Below are positions 9,722 through 17,441 of a stretch of 64,000 nucleotides of DNA, piece after piece; within the stretch, counting starts at the first letter, position 1; the number at the start of each line of letters is the position of its first letter. Source of the DNA: Adhaeribacter arboris (GTDB taxonomy: Bacteria; Bacteroidota; Bacteroidia; Cytophagales; Hymenobacteraceae); the NCBI RefSeq assembly GCF_003023845.1, contig NZ_PYFT01000001.1, forward strand, positions 992,001 to 1,056,000, given 5' to 3'. Made by a program: the position numbers and the translations under genes. The notes under the pieces were generated by a model, which saw nothing but the letters and a program-made list of their open reading frames with translations, was not told the DNA's origin and searched no databases.

Positions 9722-10516
9722 TTATAAATGTAAAACAGTGCCCGCTGGTTTTTGTTGGTTGGTAATAATTAGCATATCATCAGCGTGAGAAATATAAACA
9801 GCTTTCACGCCCTGTTGTAACGCTTGCAAGGCATTATCCATTTTAGGAATCATACCCTGGGCAATTACTCCATTTTCGCGTAACTCCGGGTAAGTACTGG
9901 GTGATATTTCCGGAATTAAACTTTCTTCATCATTCACATCGCGCAATACGCCTTTTTTCTCAAAACAATAGATTAACCGCACATTATAATAAGGGGCTAA
10001 AGCTACCGCCAAGGTAGAAGCGATGGTATCGGCGTTGGTATTGAGTAAATTTCCGGTAGTATCGTGGGTAATGGGGGCAAATACCGGGGTAAATCCATTT
10101 TGCAGCAGCATTTGCACGTTCTCCACATTTATTTGGGAGGCTTCAATATCGCCAACAAAACCATAATCAATAGCACCAACCTGCCTCTTCTTCGCCGGAA
10201 TACAATTACCATCGGCTCCGGTTAAACCAATCGCATTGCATTGCGCCGCCTGCAACTGCGCCACAATGTTCTTGTTAATCAAGCCGGCATATACCATAAT
10301 AACCACTTTCAAAGAATTCGCATCCGTAATCCGGCGGCCCTCTATTAATTGCGGCTGAATACCTAAAGATTTACTTATTTCCGTCGCAATTTTACCACCG
10401 CCGTGAATGAGGATTTTAGAACCTGGGATTTGGGCAAAATCATTTAAAAATTGCTTTAGTTTACCGGCATCATCAATAATATTCCCCCCAATTTTAACGA
10501 TATACACTGTTTCCAT
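9722..10516 (-). CDS. argB: N-acetylglutamate (or N-succinylglutamate) kinase
   Basis: Phosphorylates the gamma-carboxyl of an N-acylglutamate. The 264-residue amino-acid-kinase fold protein has the KIGGNIID start (phosphate-binding Lys8), the glycine-rich IHGGGKIATE loop, and NTNADTIASTLA near residue 160. This length is typical. It is followed by proC and preceded by argF' with only an 8-base gap, so it is translated from the same message. Annotated as acetylglutamate kinase by family; if the pathway uses succinylated intermediates, as ArgF' suggests, its substrate would be N-succinylglutamate. Confidence 0.92.
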   Translation of the reverse strand: METVYIVKIGGNIIDDAGKLKQFLNDFAQIPGSKILIHGGGKIATEISKSLGIQPQLIEGRRITDANSLKVVIMVYAGLINKNIVAQLQAAQCNAIGLTGADGNCIPAKKRQVGAIDYGFVGDIEASQINVENVQMLLQNGFTPVFAPITHDTTGNLLNTNADTIASTLAVALAPYYNVRLIYCFEKKGVLRDVNDEESLIPEISPSTYPELRENGVIAQGMIPKMDNALQALQQGVKAVYISHADDMLIITNQQKPAGTVLHL

Positions 10517-10524
10517 TAGCCTAA

Positions 10525-11478
10525 TTAAAAATTAGCTTCTAAGATTCTTTTTAAAACTACCTGGGCAGCGTACACCCGGTTGGCAGCTTCCGGAATAACC
10601 AAAGAATTTGGTCCGTCCAGTATTTCGCTGGAAAGCTCCAGGTCCCGGCGTACCGGCAAGCAGTGCATTACTTTCCCTTGATTGGTAATTCTTAAACGTT
10701 CGTTCGTAAGCAACCAACCTGAATCAGTAGTTAAAATTTTTCCGTAATCGTGGTAAGCCGACCAGTTCTTCACATAAATAAAATCGGCATTTTGCAAAGC
10801 CTCATCTTGGTTATAAGTTATGGTAGCGCCTTCGGTAAAGTTTTCGGCCAATTCGTAACCATGAGGGTGCGTAATTACAAAATCCACATCGGCTTGGCAC
10901 ATCCATTCGGCAAAGGAATTAGGTACGGCTTGGGGCAAAGGTTTTACGTGGGGCGCCCAGGTAAGCACTACTTTAGGGCGCGGTTTTGCAGTACTATGTT
11001 CGGTAATGGTAATTAAATCCGCCAGGCTCTGCAATGGGTGCCGGGTTCCCGATTCCAAACTTACCACCGGAATTTGCGCGAATTTGATAAATTTTTGTAA
11101 GATGTCCTCGCTGTAATCTTCGTCGCGGTTTTGTAAACCAGGGAAGGAGCGAATCCCCAATACGTCAAAATATTGTCCCATTACGGCAGCAGCTTCCCGG
11201 ATATGTTCCACGGTAGTACCATTCATTATTACACCATCGCGGGTTTCTAAAGCCCAACCTTCCTTATCCATGTTCATCACAATGACTTCCATCCCCAAAT
11301 TTTGTCCTGCTTTTTGGGAGCTTAACCGGGTGCGGAGGCTGGGATTTAAAAAAATTAATCCTAAAGTTTTGTTTTTACCTAATTGCGAAAAAGCATAAGG
11401 ATTTTTTTTAAGATCCAGCGTTTCGTTTACCAAAGCGGATACATTGGTTACGTCGGCTACCGAAGTGAAATTTCTCAT
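10525..11478 (-). CDS. argF': N-acylornithine carbamoyltransferase (ArgF' type, probably N-succinylornithine)
   Basis: A 317-residue carbamoyltransferase that transfers carbamoyl phosphate to an N-acylated ornithine, not free ornithine. The carbamoyl-phosphate loop is SLRTR (47-51), followed by HPLQSLAD and HCLPVRR. The overall sequence matches Bacteroides N-succinylornithine transcarbamylase closely (TWAPHVKPLPQAVPNSFAEWM). The residue known to decide acyl specificity, Pro90 in the Bacteroides enzyme and Glu92 in the Xanthomonas N-acetyl enzyme, is Val90 here (GTTVEHI). Published mutagenesis of the Xanthomonas enzyme found that replacing that Glu by Pro, Ser, Ala or Val switches it to succinylornithine, so succinyl is favoured. 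Overlaps argD by four bases (ATGA). Confidence 0.9.
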   Translation of the reverse strand: MRNFTSVADVTNVSALVNETLDLKKNPYAFSQLGKNKTLGLIFLNPSLRTRLSSQKAGQNLGMEVIVMNMDKEGWALETRDGVIMNGTTVEHIREAAAVMGQYFDVLGIRSFPGLQNRDEDYSEDILQKFIKFAQIPVVSLESGTRHPLQSLADLITITEHSTAKPRPKVVLTWAPHVKPLPQAVPNSFAEWMCQADVDFVITHPHGYELAENFTEGATITYNQDEALQNADFIYVKNWSAYHDYGKILTTDSGWLLTNERLRITNQGKVMHCLPVRRDLELSSEILDGPNSLVIPEAANRVYAAQVVLKRILEANF

Positions 11479-12617
11479 AGTGCGTAGGTTTTAGCTAGTA
11501 CCGCCTGAAAAGCTTCCAGGAAAATGTCTGCCTCTTGCTTTTGCAGGTTTAAAGCCGGTAATATACGGATGGTATTTTTATTTGAAGAAGAACCCAGGAA
11601 AATATGATATTCTTCGAGCAGTTGCTTGCGGGTAGAGGCGGCATTATCGGGTAATTCTACCCCAATCATTAAGCCCTGGCCTCGAACTTCCGTAATGCCG
11701 TCCATTTTAATTAAATTATCCATCAGGTAATTACCCATCGCGGTAGCGTTAGCGAGTAAATTTTCTTCTTTAATCACATCCAATACCGCAATTGCAGCGG
11801 CGCAGGCCAGGTAATTACCGCCAAAAGTAGTGCCCAGCATACCATGTTTTGCCTGGAATTTCGGGTGTATTAACACGCCGGCCACCGGAAATCCATTCCC
11901 CATACCTTTGGCTACGGTAATGATATCGGCGGCTACGTCGCTATGCTGATGGGCGAAAAATTTACCGGAACGTCCGTAACCCGATTGAATTTCATCTAAT
12001 ATCAGAACTGCATTGTGCTCATCGCAGAAGGAACGTAAGGCCTTTAAAAACACCGGACTTGGAATGTTAACGCCGCCCACTCCTTGAATTCCTTCGATAA
12101 TTACCGCGCAAATTTCTTTTGGATTTATTAAGTTATGCAGGGCATCTACATCATTAAAAGGTAAAAACGTTACCTCATGGTTGGCATTTAGCGGCGATAG
12201 AATAGAAGGGTCGGGAGTAGCGGCTACCGCGGCCGAAGTCCGGCCATGAAAGGCTTTAGTAAAAGCTAGCACTTTTTTACGGCCGTTGTAAAATGATGCC
12301 ACTTTCAAAGCATTTTCATTCGCTTCGGCTCCCGAGTTTATTAAAAATAAATTATAGTCGGGGTAGCCACAAATAGCCCCTAACTTTTCGGCCAATTCCT
12401 CCTGTTGCGGAATTTTAACGGAATTAGAATAAAAACCTATCTGGGCAAGTTGCTCGGTGATTTTCTGCACGTAGTGCGGATGGCTATGGCCAATCGAAAT
12501 AACGGCGTGGCCTCCGTATAAATCTAAATATTTGGTACCCGTTCCATCCCAAAGATAAGAACCTTGAGCTTTCACCGGAGTTATATTAAATAGCGGATAT
12601 ACGTCGAAAAGATTCAT
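11475..12617 (-). CDS. argD: N-acylornithine aminotransferase
   Basis: A PLP-dependent class-III aminotransferase of 380 residues that makes N-acylornithine from the semialdehyde. The PLP lysine is Lys237 in TVAKGMGNGFPVAGV, and the upstream LDEIQSGYGRSGKFF carries the cofactor Asp. NSGAEANENALKVA is the phosphate-binding segment. It is translationally coupled to argF' through a four-base overlap. Upstream it is separated from argC by 425 bases that hold a decayed gene and inverted repeats; the start ATG at 12617 lies just past the left inverted repeat, so its message must be transcribed through that insert. Normal length, no missing residues. Confidence 0.9.
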   Translation of the reverse strand: MNLFDVYPLFNITPVKAQGSYLWDGTGTKYLDLYGGHAVISIGHSHPHYVQKITEQLAQIGFYSNSVKIPQQEELAEKLGAICGYPDYNLFLINSGAEANENALKVASFYNGRKKVLAFTKAFHGRTSAAVAATPDPSILSPLNANHEVTFLPFNDVDALHNLINPKEICAVIIEGIQGVGGVNIPSPVFLKALRSFCDEHNAVLILDEIQSGYGRSGKFFAHQHSDVAADIITVAKGMGNGFPVAGVLIHPKFQAKHGMLGTTFGGNYLACAAAIAVLDVIKEENLLANATAMGNYLMDNLIKMDGITEVRGQGLMIGVELPDNAASTRKQLLEEYHIFLGSSSNKNTIRILPALNLQKQEADIFLEAFQAVLAKTYAL

Positions 12618-12622
12618 AGTTT

Positions 12623-13039
12623 TTAGGTTATAGGTTGTAAGTTATAAGTATAAAAATCAACCTGAATTTCTAACTTTATTAATTAAGTTTATAAACATAG
12701 CTTTCACCTCATTAATATGACGATCGAGTAATAAGTAATGTTCTACTGTTAAGTAGTTTAATTCATTAGCTAAAAAATAAGATAATCTGTTTCATTTGCC
12801 GATCCTAAAGCAATCTGCAAAAATTAGCAAAATCAGCGCTTGTAAATTTACCACAACCTTCCACAATATCGGTTGGATTAGAGGCAGATGATCGACGCAT
12901 TTGACTAGTTAAACCATATAGTTCTTCCCTTGGAAAGTTTTTGGTTGCTTTGTAAATAGTTACCACCAACTCGTGTGAACGCTACCAAACACGTAAATCT
13001 TTATAGTTTTGCATAACTAACTTACAACCTATTACCTAA
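12623..13039. repeat. 20-bp inverted repeats bracketing the four-helix-bundle pseudogene
   Basis: TTAGGTTATAGGTTGTAAGT at 12623-12642 and ACTTACAACCTATTACCTAA at 13020-13039 are reverse complements with 19 of 20 bases matching. They enclose the decayed gene at 12657-13014 almost exactly, and together with it they fill the whole space between argD (start 12617) and argC (end 13043). This looks like the footprint of an inserted unit, although the wording resembles the low-complexity tracts of other gaps. Confidence 0.65.
12657..13014 (-). pseudogene. Decayed four-helix-bundle protein (S23/23S rRNA intervening-sequence family)
   Basis: Leftward translation from ATG at 13014-13012 gives MQNYKDLRVW, then an in-frame TAG at codon 11, then RSHELVVTIYKATKNFPREE and LYGLTSQMRRSSASNPTDIV, the hallmark start of the four-helix-bundle family of about 120 residues (usually YKDLKVWQKAH, FPKEELYGLTSQIRRA). 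The reading then loses frame near 12800, where about ten bases seem deleted between copies of TTTTGCAGATT, resumes as GSANETDY, shifts again in a run of T near 12775, and ends as VKAMFINLINKVRNSG with TGA at 12659-12657. One stop and two frame losses mean it is dead. It lies on the arg operon strand between argC and argD, enclosed by 20-bp inverted repeats. Confidence 0.85.
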
Positions 13040-13042
13040 TAC

Positions 13043-14029
13043 TTAAAACCCAGATGGTTTTAAGAGTAAACCGGTAGTTTCTGGTAACCCAAACAGCAGA
13101 TTCATGTTTTGCACCGCTTGGCCGGAAGCACCCTTCAACAGGTTATCAATCAGGCTAATGATGACTAATTGATCTTCGTGCTTTTCGAGGTAAAGCAGAC
13201 ATTTATTGGTATTTACTACTTGTTTCAAATGCGGATTTTTATCGATTACATGCGTGAAAGCTGCGTTCTGGTAAAAACGTCTGTAATTCTCGTAGGCTTC
13301 TTCCAAGGTCCAATTGCAGGTGAGATAGGTAGTACACAAGATACCACGGGTAAAGTTGCCGCGATAAGGCACAAAATTTATCCGCGGAACAAGGGAATTA
13401 TTTTGTAGAATACCCAAAGTCCGGCGCATTTCTTTTAAGTGCTGATGATTTAGTACCTTGTAAGCCGAAATATTGCTATCACGCCAACTAAAATGGCTGG
13501 TTTCAGAAAAGCTCTGGCCTGCCCCGGTAGAACCGGTAATACCGCTGATATGAATATCTGAACGTAATAAACCGGCTTCCGCTAAAGGCAATAAAGCCAA
13601 TTGCATAGCCGTAGCAAAACAGCCAGGGTTAGCAATGTGCTTGGCTTCCTTTATTTTATCCGACCCTAATTCGGGTAAGCCATAAATAAAAGTACGATCT
13701 TCAAATTCAGGATTTACTCGAAAGTCCTGGCTTAAATCAATAATCTTAATCTGCTCCGGAAAGGAATTCTGAGATAAAAACTTTTGCGAATCTCCGTGCC
13801 CCAAACATAGAAAGAGCACATCCATTTCACCATCCATATCCGTGCTGAAATTTAAATCAGTTTCTCCGGCTAAATCAGTGTGCACTTCGTGAATAGGTTT
13901 ACCGCCACTGCTATTACTATGGGCGAAAGTAATGGAAGTATTTGGATGGTGAAGGAGCAAACGCAGTAATTCACCACCAGTGTAACCAGCCGCGCCTACA
14001 ATACCTACCCGTATTTTCTGATTGTTCAT
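13043..14029 (-). CDS. argC: N-acyl-gamma-glutamyl-phosphate reductase
   Basis: NADPH-dependent reduction of the N-acylglutamyl phosphate made by ArgB. The 328-residue protein starts with a Rossmann motif (VGIVGAAGYTGGELLRLL) and has the catalytic Cys137 in NPGCFATA, a diagnostic ArgC signature. Only one base separates it from argG upstream. Downstream, the decayed four-helix gene separates it from argD. The second His of the catalytic region lies in the segment HSNSSGGKPIHEVH or in the later FVPYRGNFTRGI region typical of the family. A complete gene by length and motifs. Confidence 0.93.
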   Translation of the reverse strand: MNNQKIRVGIVGAAGYTGGELLRLLLHHPNTSITFAHSNSSGGKPIHEVHTDLAGETDLNFSTDMDGEMDVLFLCLGHGDSQKFLSQNSFPEQIKIIDLSQDFRVNPEFEDRTFIYGLPELGSDKIKEAKHIANPGCFATAMQLALLPLAEAGLLRSDIHISGITGSTGAGQSFSETSHFSWRDSNISAYKVLNHQHLKEMRRTLGILQNNSLVPRINFVPYRGNFTRGILCTTYLTCNWTLEEAYENYRRFYQNAAFTHVIDKNPHLKQVVNTNKCLLYLEKHEDQLVIISLIDNLLKGASGQAVQNMNLLFGLPETTGLLLKPSGF

Positions 14030-14030
14030 C

Positions 14031-15218
14031 TTAAAGACTGTTTACTTTATGATGAATCATGGTTTGGTTACCAAATATTTTAGAGAAACCTTTTACATCT
14101 TCACCGGTCCAAGCATTGTTCATTTCGCCGTATGAACCAAATTTAGCCGACATTAAGTCATGCTCCGAAGATATGCCAATTACGTGGTAGCGGTACGGCG
14201 CTAAAAACACGGTTACTTTACCCGTTGCGGTACTTTGGGTATCCGCCAGAAATTTTTCAATATTTCGCATTACTGGGTCCAGGAACTGCCCTTCGTGCAG
14301 TAAATTACCGTACCACACCGCTAGCTGATCTTTCCAGTACAATTGCCATTTGGTAAGCACGTGTTTTTCTAAAGCATGGTGCGCTTTAATGATTAAAATA
14401 GGAGCCGCCGCTTCAAAACCGACCCGGCCTTTAATACCAATGATGGTATCGCCCACGTGAATGTCGCGGCCAATACCAAAAGGAGCCGCTATTTCGGCTA
14501 ATTTCTGAATAGCCAGTACCGAATTTTCAAAAACCTCGTTGTTTATACCTTTTAATTCGCCGTTCACAAAAGTAAGAGTTACCTCTTCCGGATCTTGCTT
14601 GGTTACCTGGGTAGGCCAGGCTTCTTCGGGTAAATAACCGTAAGAAGTTAACGTTTCTGCTCCTCCCACCGAAGTACCCCATAAACCTTTATTAATCGAG
14701 TATTTAGCTTTTTCGAAATTCATCTCTACGCCATTACTTTTCAGATAATCGATTTCTTCCTGACGCGAAAGTTTATTATCCCGGATGGGGGTTAAAATTT
14801 GAACACCCGGAATTAAAATATTAAAAATCATATCGAAACGAACCTGGTCGTTGCCTGCCCCAGTACTGCCGTGCGCCACGTAATCGGCACCTACTTGCTT
14901 GCAATAACCAGCAATAGCCACGGCCTGCGATACCCGCTCCGCACTAACCGATAAAGGATAGGTGTTATTTTTTAATACATTCCCAAAAATCAGGTATTTA
15001 ATGCAAGACTCGTAATAATTATCGGTTTCGTCGAGTACCACAAATGATTCAACGCCTAAGGCATAGGCTCTTCTTTCAATTTCCTTTAATTCTGCTTCGT
15101 TAAAGCCACCCGTATTTACAATGGCGGCGTGTATCTCCAGATTCAGGGTCTCGGCTAAATATTTTACGCAATAGGAGGTATCTAAACCGCCGCTGAAAGC
15201 TAAAACTACTTTTTTCAT
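14031..15218 (-). CDS. argG: Argininosuccinate synthase
   Basis: Joins citrulline and aspartate with ATP. The 395-residue protein has the PP-loop SGGLDTS (residues 9-15), the citrulline/aspartate binding stretch GSTGAGNDQVRFD and the SINKGLWGTSVGG segment typical of the family. It is the second structural gene of the operon, 113 bases after the GNAT gene, and a perfect 10-bp hairpin lies in that gap. Only one base separates its stop from argC. Complete and of normal length for the Bacteroidota form. Confidence 0.94.
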   Translation of the reverse strand: MKKVVLAFSGGLDTSYCVKYLAETLNLEIHAAIVNTGGFNEAELKEIERRAYALGVESFVVLDETDNYYESCIKYLIFGNVLKNNTYPLSVSAERVSQAVAIAGYCKQVGADYVAHGSTGAGNDQVRFDMIFNILIPGVQILTPIRDNKLSRQEEIDYLKSNGVEMNFEKAKYSINKGLWGTSVGGAETLTSYGYLPEEAWPTQVTKQDPEEVTLTFVNGELKGINNEVFENSVLAIQKLAEIAAPFGIGRDIHVGDTIIGIKGRVGFEAAAPILIIKAHHALEKHVLTKWQLYWKDQLAVWYGNLLHEGQFLDPVMRNIEKFLADTQSTATGKVTVFLAPYRYHVIGISSEHDLMSAKFGSYGEMNNAWTGEDVKGFSKIFGNQTMIHHKVNSL

Positions 15219-15292
15219 TCGTGTTATTTTGTTGTTAGTCAGAGTTAGAGGTATAAACTAAAATTATTTAAGTTAAAGAGAGCTAATGCGAC

Positions 15293-15317
15293 GAGAGCAG
15301 CTAAATCAGCTGCTCTC
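15293..15317. other. Perfect 10-bp RNA hairpin between the GNAT gene and argG
   Basis: GAGAGCAGCT (15293-15302), loop of five, AGCTGCTCTC (15308-15317). On the plus strand it is followed by TTGCG and six T, but transcription here runs leftward, where no T-run follows. It could be an mRNA-stabilizing or partial-termination element that sets different levels of the acyltransferase and the downstream arg enzymes. Confidence 0.55.
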
Positions 15318-15331
15318 TTGCGTTTTTTAGA

Positions 15332-15988
15332 TTAAATATCCGTTGAGGAGTCTTCTATATCGCTGAGTAAATTTTTCGGCTTGCGTTCTTTTTCCTGCGC
15401 CGGATCGTAAAGCATAGCGGTGCACAAACAGTTTTTACGCTCCTTCATCGTTAAAATTTCAAAATTTACGCAACTGCGGCAACCTTTCCAGAATTCTTCG
15501 TCATCGGTTAGTTCGGAATAGGTAACCGGCCGGTAACCCAGGTCCGAATTTATTTTCATTACCGCCAAACCGGTTGTCAAGCCAAATATTTTAGCTTCCG
15601 GGTATTTCCGACGGGAAAGGGCAAAAACTTCTTGCTTGATCCTTTTGGCTAAACCTTCTTTCCGAAATTGGGGAGCTACAATTAAACCGGAATTAGCCAC
15701 GTATTCGCCGTGTCCCCAGGTTTCAATATAACAAAAGCCTGCCCACTCCCCATCTTTGCTGAGTGCAACAACGGCTTTTCCTTCCAATATTTTTAGTTTG
15801 ATGTATTCGGGAGATCGTTTGGCAATACCGGTGCCCCGTGATTTAGCCGAAGCCTCCATTTCGTCGCAGATAGTTTGGGCCCAAACGGTATCTTCGGCGG
15901 TGGCTACTTTTATTATAAACTGATCGTCTGGCCCAGAAAGATTATTAACCTGAGGGACATCAGTTTTTTTATCTTCAATCATTATCAT
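15332..15988 (-). CDS. GNAT acyltransferase, probable N-acylglutamate synthase
   Basis: First structural gene of the arg operon. The 218-residue protein has a GNAT core at about 24-160 with the acetyl-CoA loop in IVAPQFRKEGLAKRIKQ (R-K-E-G-L-A). The operon has no argA or argJ, so this protein is the natural candidate for the first step, acylation of glutamate; homologues at this position in other Bacteroidota have been proposed for it. That role is inference. The C-terminal extension is unusual: four cysteines, Cys170, Cys173, Cys187 and Cys189, form a CxxC...CxC pattern that may bind a metal. ATG at 15988 is used; Met at codon 3 is an alternative. It is preceded by a 40-codon leader and an attenuator-like hairpin. 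Confidence 0.8.
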   Translation of the reverse strand: MIMIEDKKTDVPQVNNLSGPDDQFIIKVATAEDTVWAQTICDEMEASAKSRGTGIAKRSPEYIKLKILEGKAVVALSKDGEWAGFCYIETWGHGEYVANSGLIVAPQFRKEGLAKRIKQEVFALSRRKYPEAKIFGLTTGLAVMKINSDLGYRPVTYSELTDDEEFWKGCRSCVNFEILTMKERKNCLCTAMLYDPAQEKERKPKNLLSDIEDSSTDI

Positions 15989-16061
15989 GGTGATTTAAAA
16001 AGAATTAAAAATGAAAAATCCTGCTTAAAGATTTAAAATTTGTACAATAAATTTAGGATTG

Positions 16062-16088
16062 AAAAAGGGCTTACCACGTAAGTTACCC
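16062..16088 (-). terminator. Attenuator-like hairpin in the arg operon leader
   Basis: Read leftward: GGG, bulge TAA, CTTAC, loop GTG, GTAAG, CCC, TTTTT. This resembles an intrinsic terminator and starts eight bases after the stop of the 40-codon leader frame and about 75 bases before the GNAT gene. The segment CGTAAG inside the leader (complement of about 16103-16108) can pair with CTTACG of the terminator and would then block it. Confidence 0.55.
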
Positions 16089-16096
16089 AGAACAGA

Positions 16097-16219
16097 TTAC
16101 GCCCTTACGGGGAAATCCTGTCTACAAGCAGGCCTAAATAATGGAGACGCAACAACCACCGCTACCGGAAGGGTAGGCAGCGTAGAAGTGGCGAGCGTGT
16201 AAGAATAATATTTCTCCAT
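16097..16219 (-). CDS. 40-residue leader peptide with three Arg codons near its end (candidate)
   Basis: The frame opens with ATG at 16219-16217, starting MEKYYSYTLATSTLP and ending PACRQDFPVRA with TAA at 16099-16097. It begins only about ten bases after the expected transcription start of the promoter at 16235-16264, and ends just before an attenuator-like hairpin. Arg29 (AGG), Arg33 (AGA) and Arg39 (AGG) lie in the last twelve codons, where a stalled ribosome could influence the hairpins. The middle is rich in Val and Ala (VAVVVA). No known protein family was recognised. The leader role is inference from layout; it could also be a chance frame in a structured RNA. Confidence 0.55.
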   Translation of the reverse strand: MEKYYSYTLATSTLPTLPVAVVVASPLFRPACRQDFPVRA

Positions 16220-16234
16220 TTTTTTAATTCGATG

Positions 16235-16264
16235 CAAATGTAATTAAAATACTAAAATTGCAAA
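16235..16264 (-). promoter_or_regulatory. Bacteroidota-type promoter of the arg operon
   Basis: On the minus strand TTTG (complement of 16261-16264) is followed after 18 bases by TACATTTG (complement of 16235-16242). This matches the Bacteroidota consensus TTTG-N(17-23)-TAnnTTTG at every defined base. The start of transcription would be near 16228, just upstream of the leader frame. Confidence 0.75.
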
Positions 16265-16589
16265 GTTTTGGTTCGAAATTGTTTGTAAATTTATTATTAA
16301 GTTATCTATAATAACGAAGGCTTTAGTAACAATTTTCTTGCCTGATTTTATGTCTTTTTAGTAAAAGTTAAAACAACATTATTATTCTAATTTTTGTCTG
16401 TAAAAGCCTCATAATAAAATACTTAATTGTAAAACGGTATCTAAGAACTCTTTTTGCATTGTTCGCTTAAATTCCGTGTTTATTCCCCTCTAATAGTTTG
16501 GTTACTTTATTAATTATAATATTAAAAGGTAAAAGCTTTAATTTGGCGGTCAAAAATTTAATGCCGGATCTCTACCGGTTTTATTAAGT
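16265..16589. other. AT-rich divergent region upstream of arg operon and tyrA
   Basis: Beyond the arg promoter no further gene is seen. The region should hold the tyrA promoter; a poor match TTACTTTATT lies near 16503 but no good upstream box accompanies it. Confidence 0.35.
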
Positions 16590-17441
16590 ATGAAACTTTG
16601 TATTATAGGAATTGGCTTACTCGGGGGGTCGTTTGCTTTAGGTTTAAAAGAAATCTTACCTGATTTAACGGTAGTAGGAGTAGATAATAATCCGGAGCAC
16701 GCGCAAAAAGCCATTGAACTTAAAATTGTAGAGCAAATTTTATCAATGGATATAGCCGTGGCGGAATCAAACTTAATTGTTTTAGCCACGCCGGTAAATG
16801 CCATTATATCTTTGCTGCCTCGGGTTTTGGATTTGGTATCCACCTCCGCGGTGGTGATTGATTTGGGTTCGACTAAAGAACTGATTTGCGCGGCGGTGCA
16901 GAACCATCCGAAAAGAAATCAATTTGTGGCAGTACATCCCATTGCGGGTACCGAATATTCAGGACCGGAAGCGGCTTTTACTACTTTGCTTAAAGAAAAA
17001 ACCATGATTATCTGCGAGCAGGAAAAAAGCCATCCTACCGCTGTAACCTTAATAGAAGATTTGTGCCGGAAATTGGAAATGCGTATTAGTTACATGGATG
17101 CTGCTTCGCATGATTTGCACTTAGCGTACGTTTCGCATCTCAGCCACATTAGTTCTTTTGCGCTTGGAATTACGGTATTGGAAAAAGAGAAAAATGAACA
17201 AAATATTTTTGATATGGCAGGCAGTGGTTTTTCCTCCACGGTACGATTGGCAAAAAGTTCGCCGGATATGTGGGCGCCCATTTTTACCCAAAACGGCAAA
17301 AACATTTCCGAAGCTCTGAGTAGTTATATCGAAATACTAAAGCATTTTAAAAATACTATTGACAACCAGGACGAAAAAAGCAGCTATGCGCTCATGCAGG
17401 AAGCTAATGAAATCCGCCGGATTCTGCAGGGGATTAAATAA
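16590..17441 (+). CDS. tyrA: Prephenate dehydrogenase
   Basis: Oxidative decarboxylation of prephenate to 4-hydroxyphenylpyruvate in tyrosine synthesis. The 283-residue protein starts with a dinucleotide-binding motif (IIGIGLLGGSFALGL, Gly7, Gly9, Gly12), and keeps VAVHPIAGTEYSG with the catalytic His, and LAYVSHLSHISSFALG with the prephenate-binding residues. It has no fused chorismate mutase or ACT domain, consistent with its length. It stands alone; no other aromatic-pathway gene is adjacent. It is divergent from the arg operon and convergent with the Rieske gene. The ATG at 16590 is the obvious start because the Rossmann strand begins at once. Confidence 0.9.
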   Translation: MKLCIIGIGLLGGSFALGLKEILPDLTVVGVDNNPEHAQKAIELKIVEQILSMDIAVAESNLIVLATPVNAIISLLPRVLDLVSTSAVVIDLGSTKELICAAVQNHPKRNQFVAVHPIAGTEYSGPEAAFTTLLKEKTMIICEQEKSHPTAVTLIEDLCRKLEMRISYMDAASHDLHLAYVSHLSHISSFALGITVLEKEKNEQNIFDMAGSGFSSTVRLAKSSPDMWAPIFTQNGKNISEALSSYIEILKHFKNTIDNQDEKSSYALMQEANEIRRILQGIK

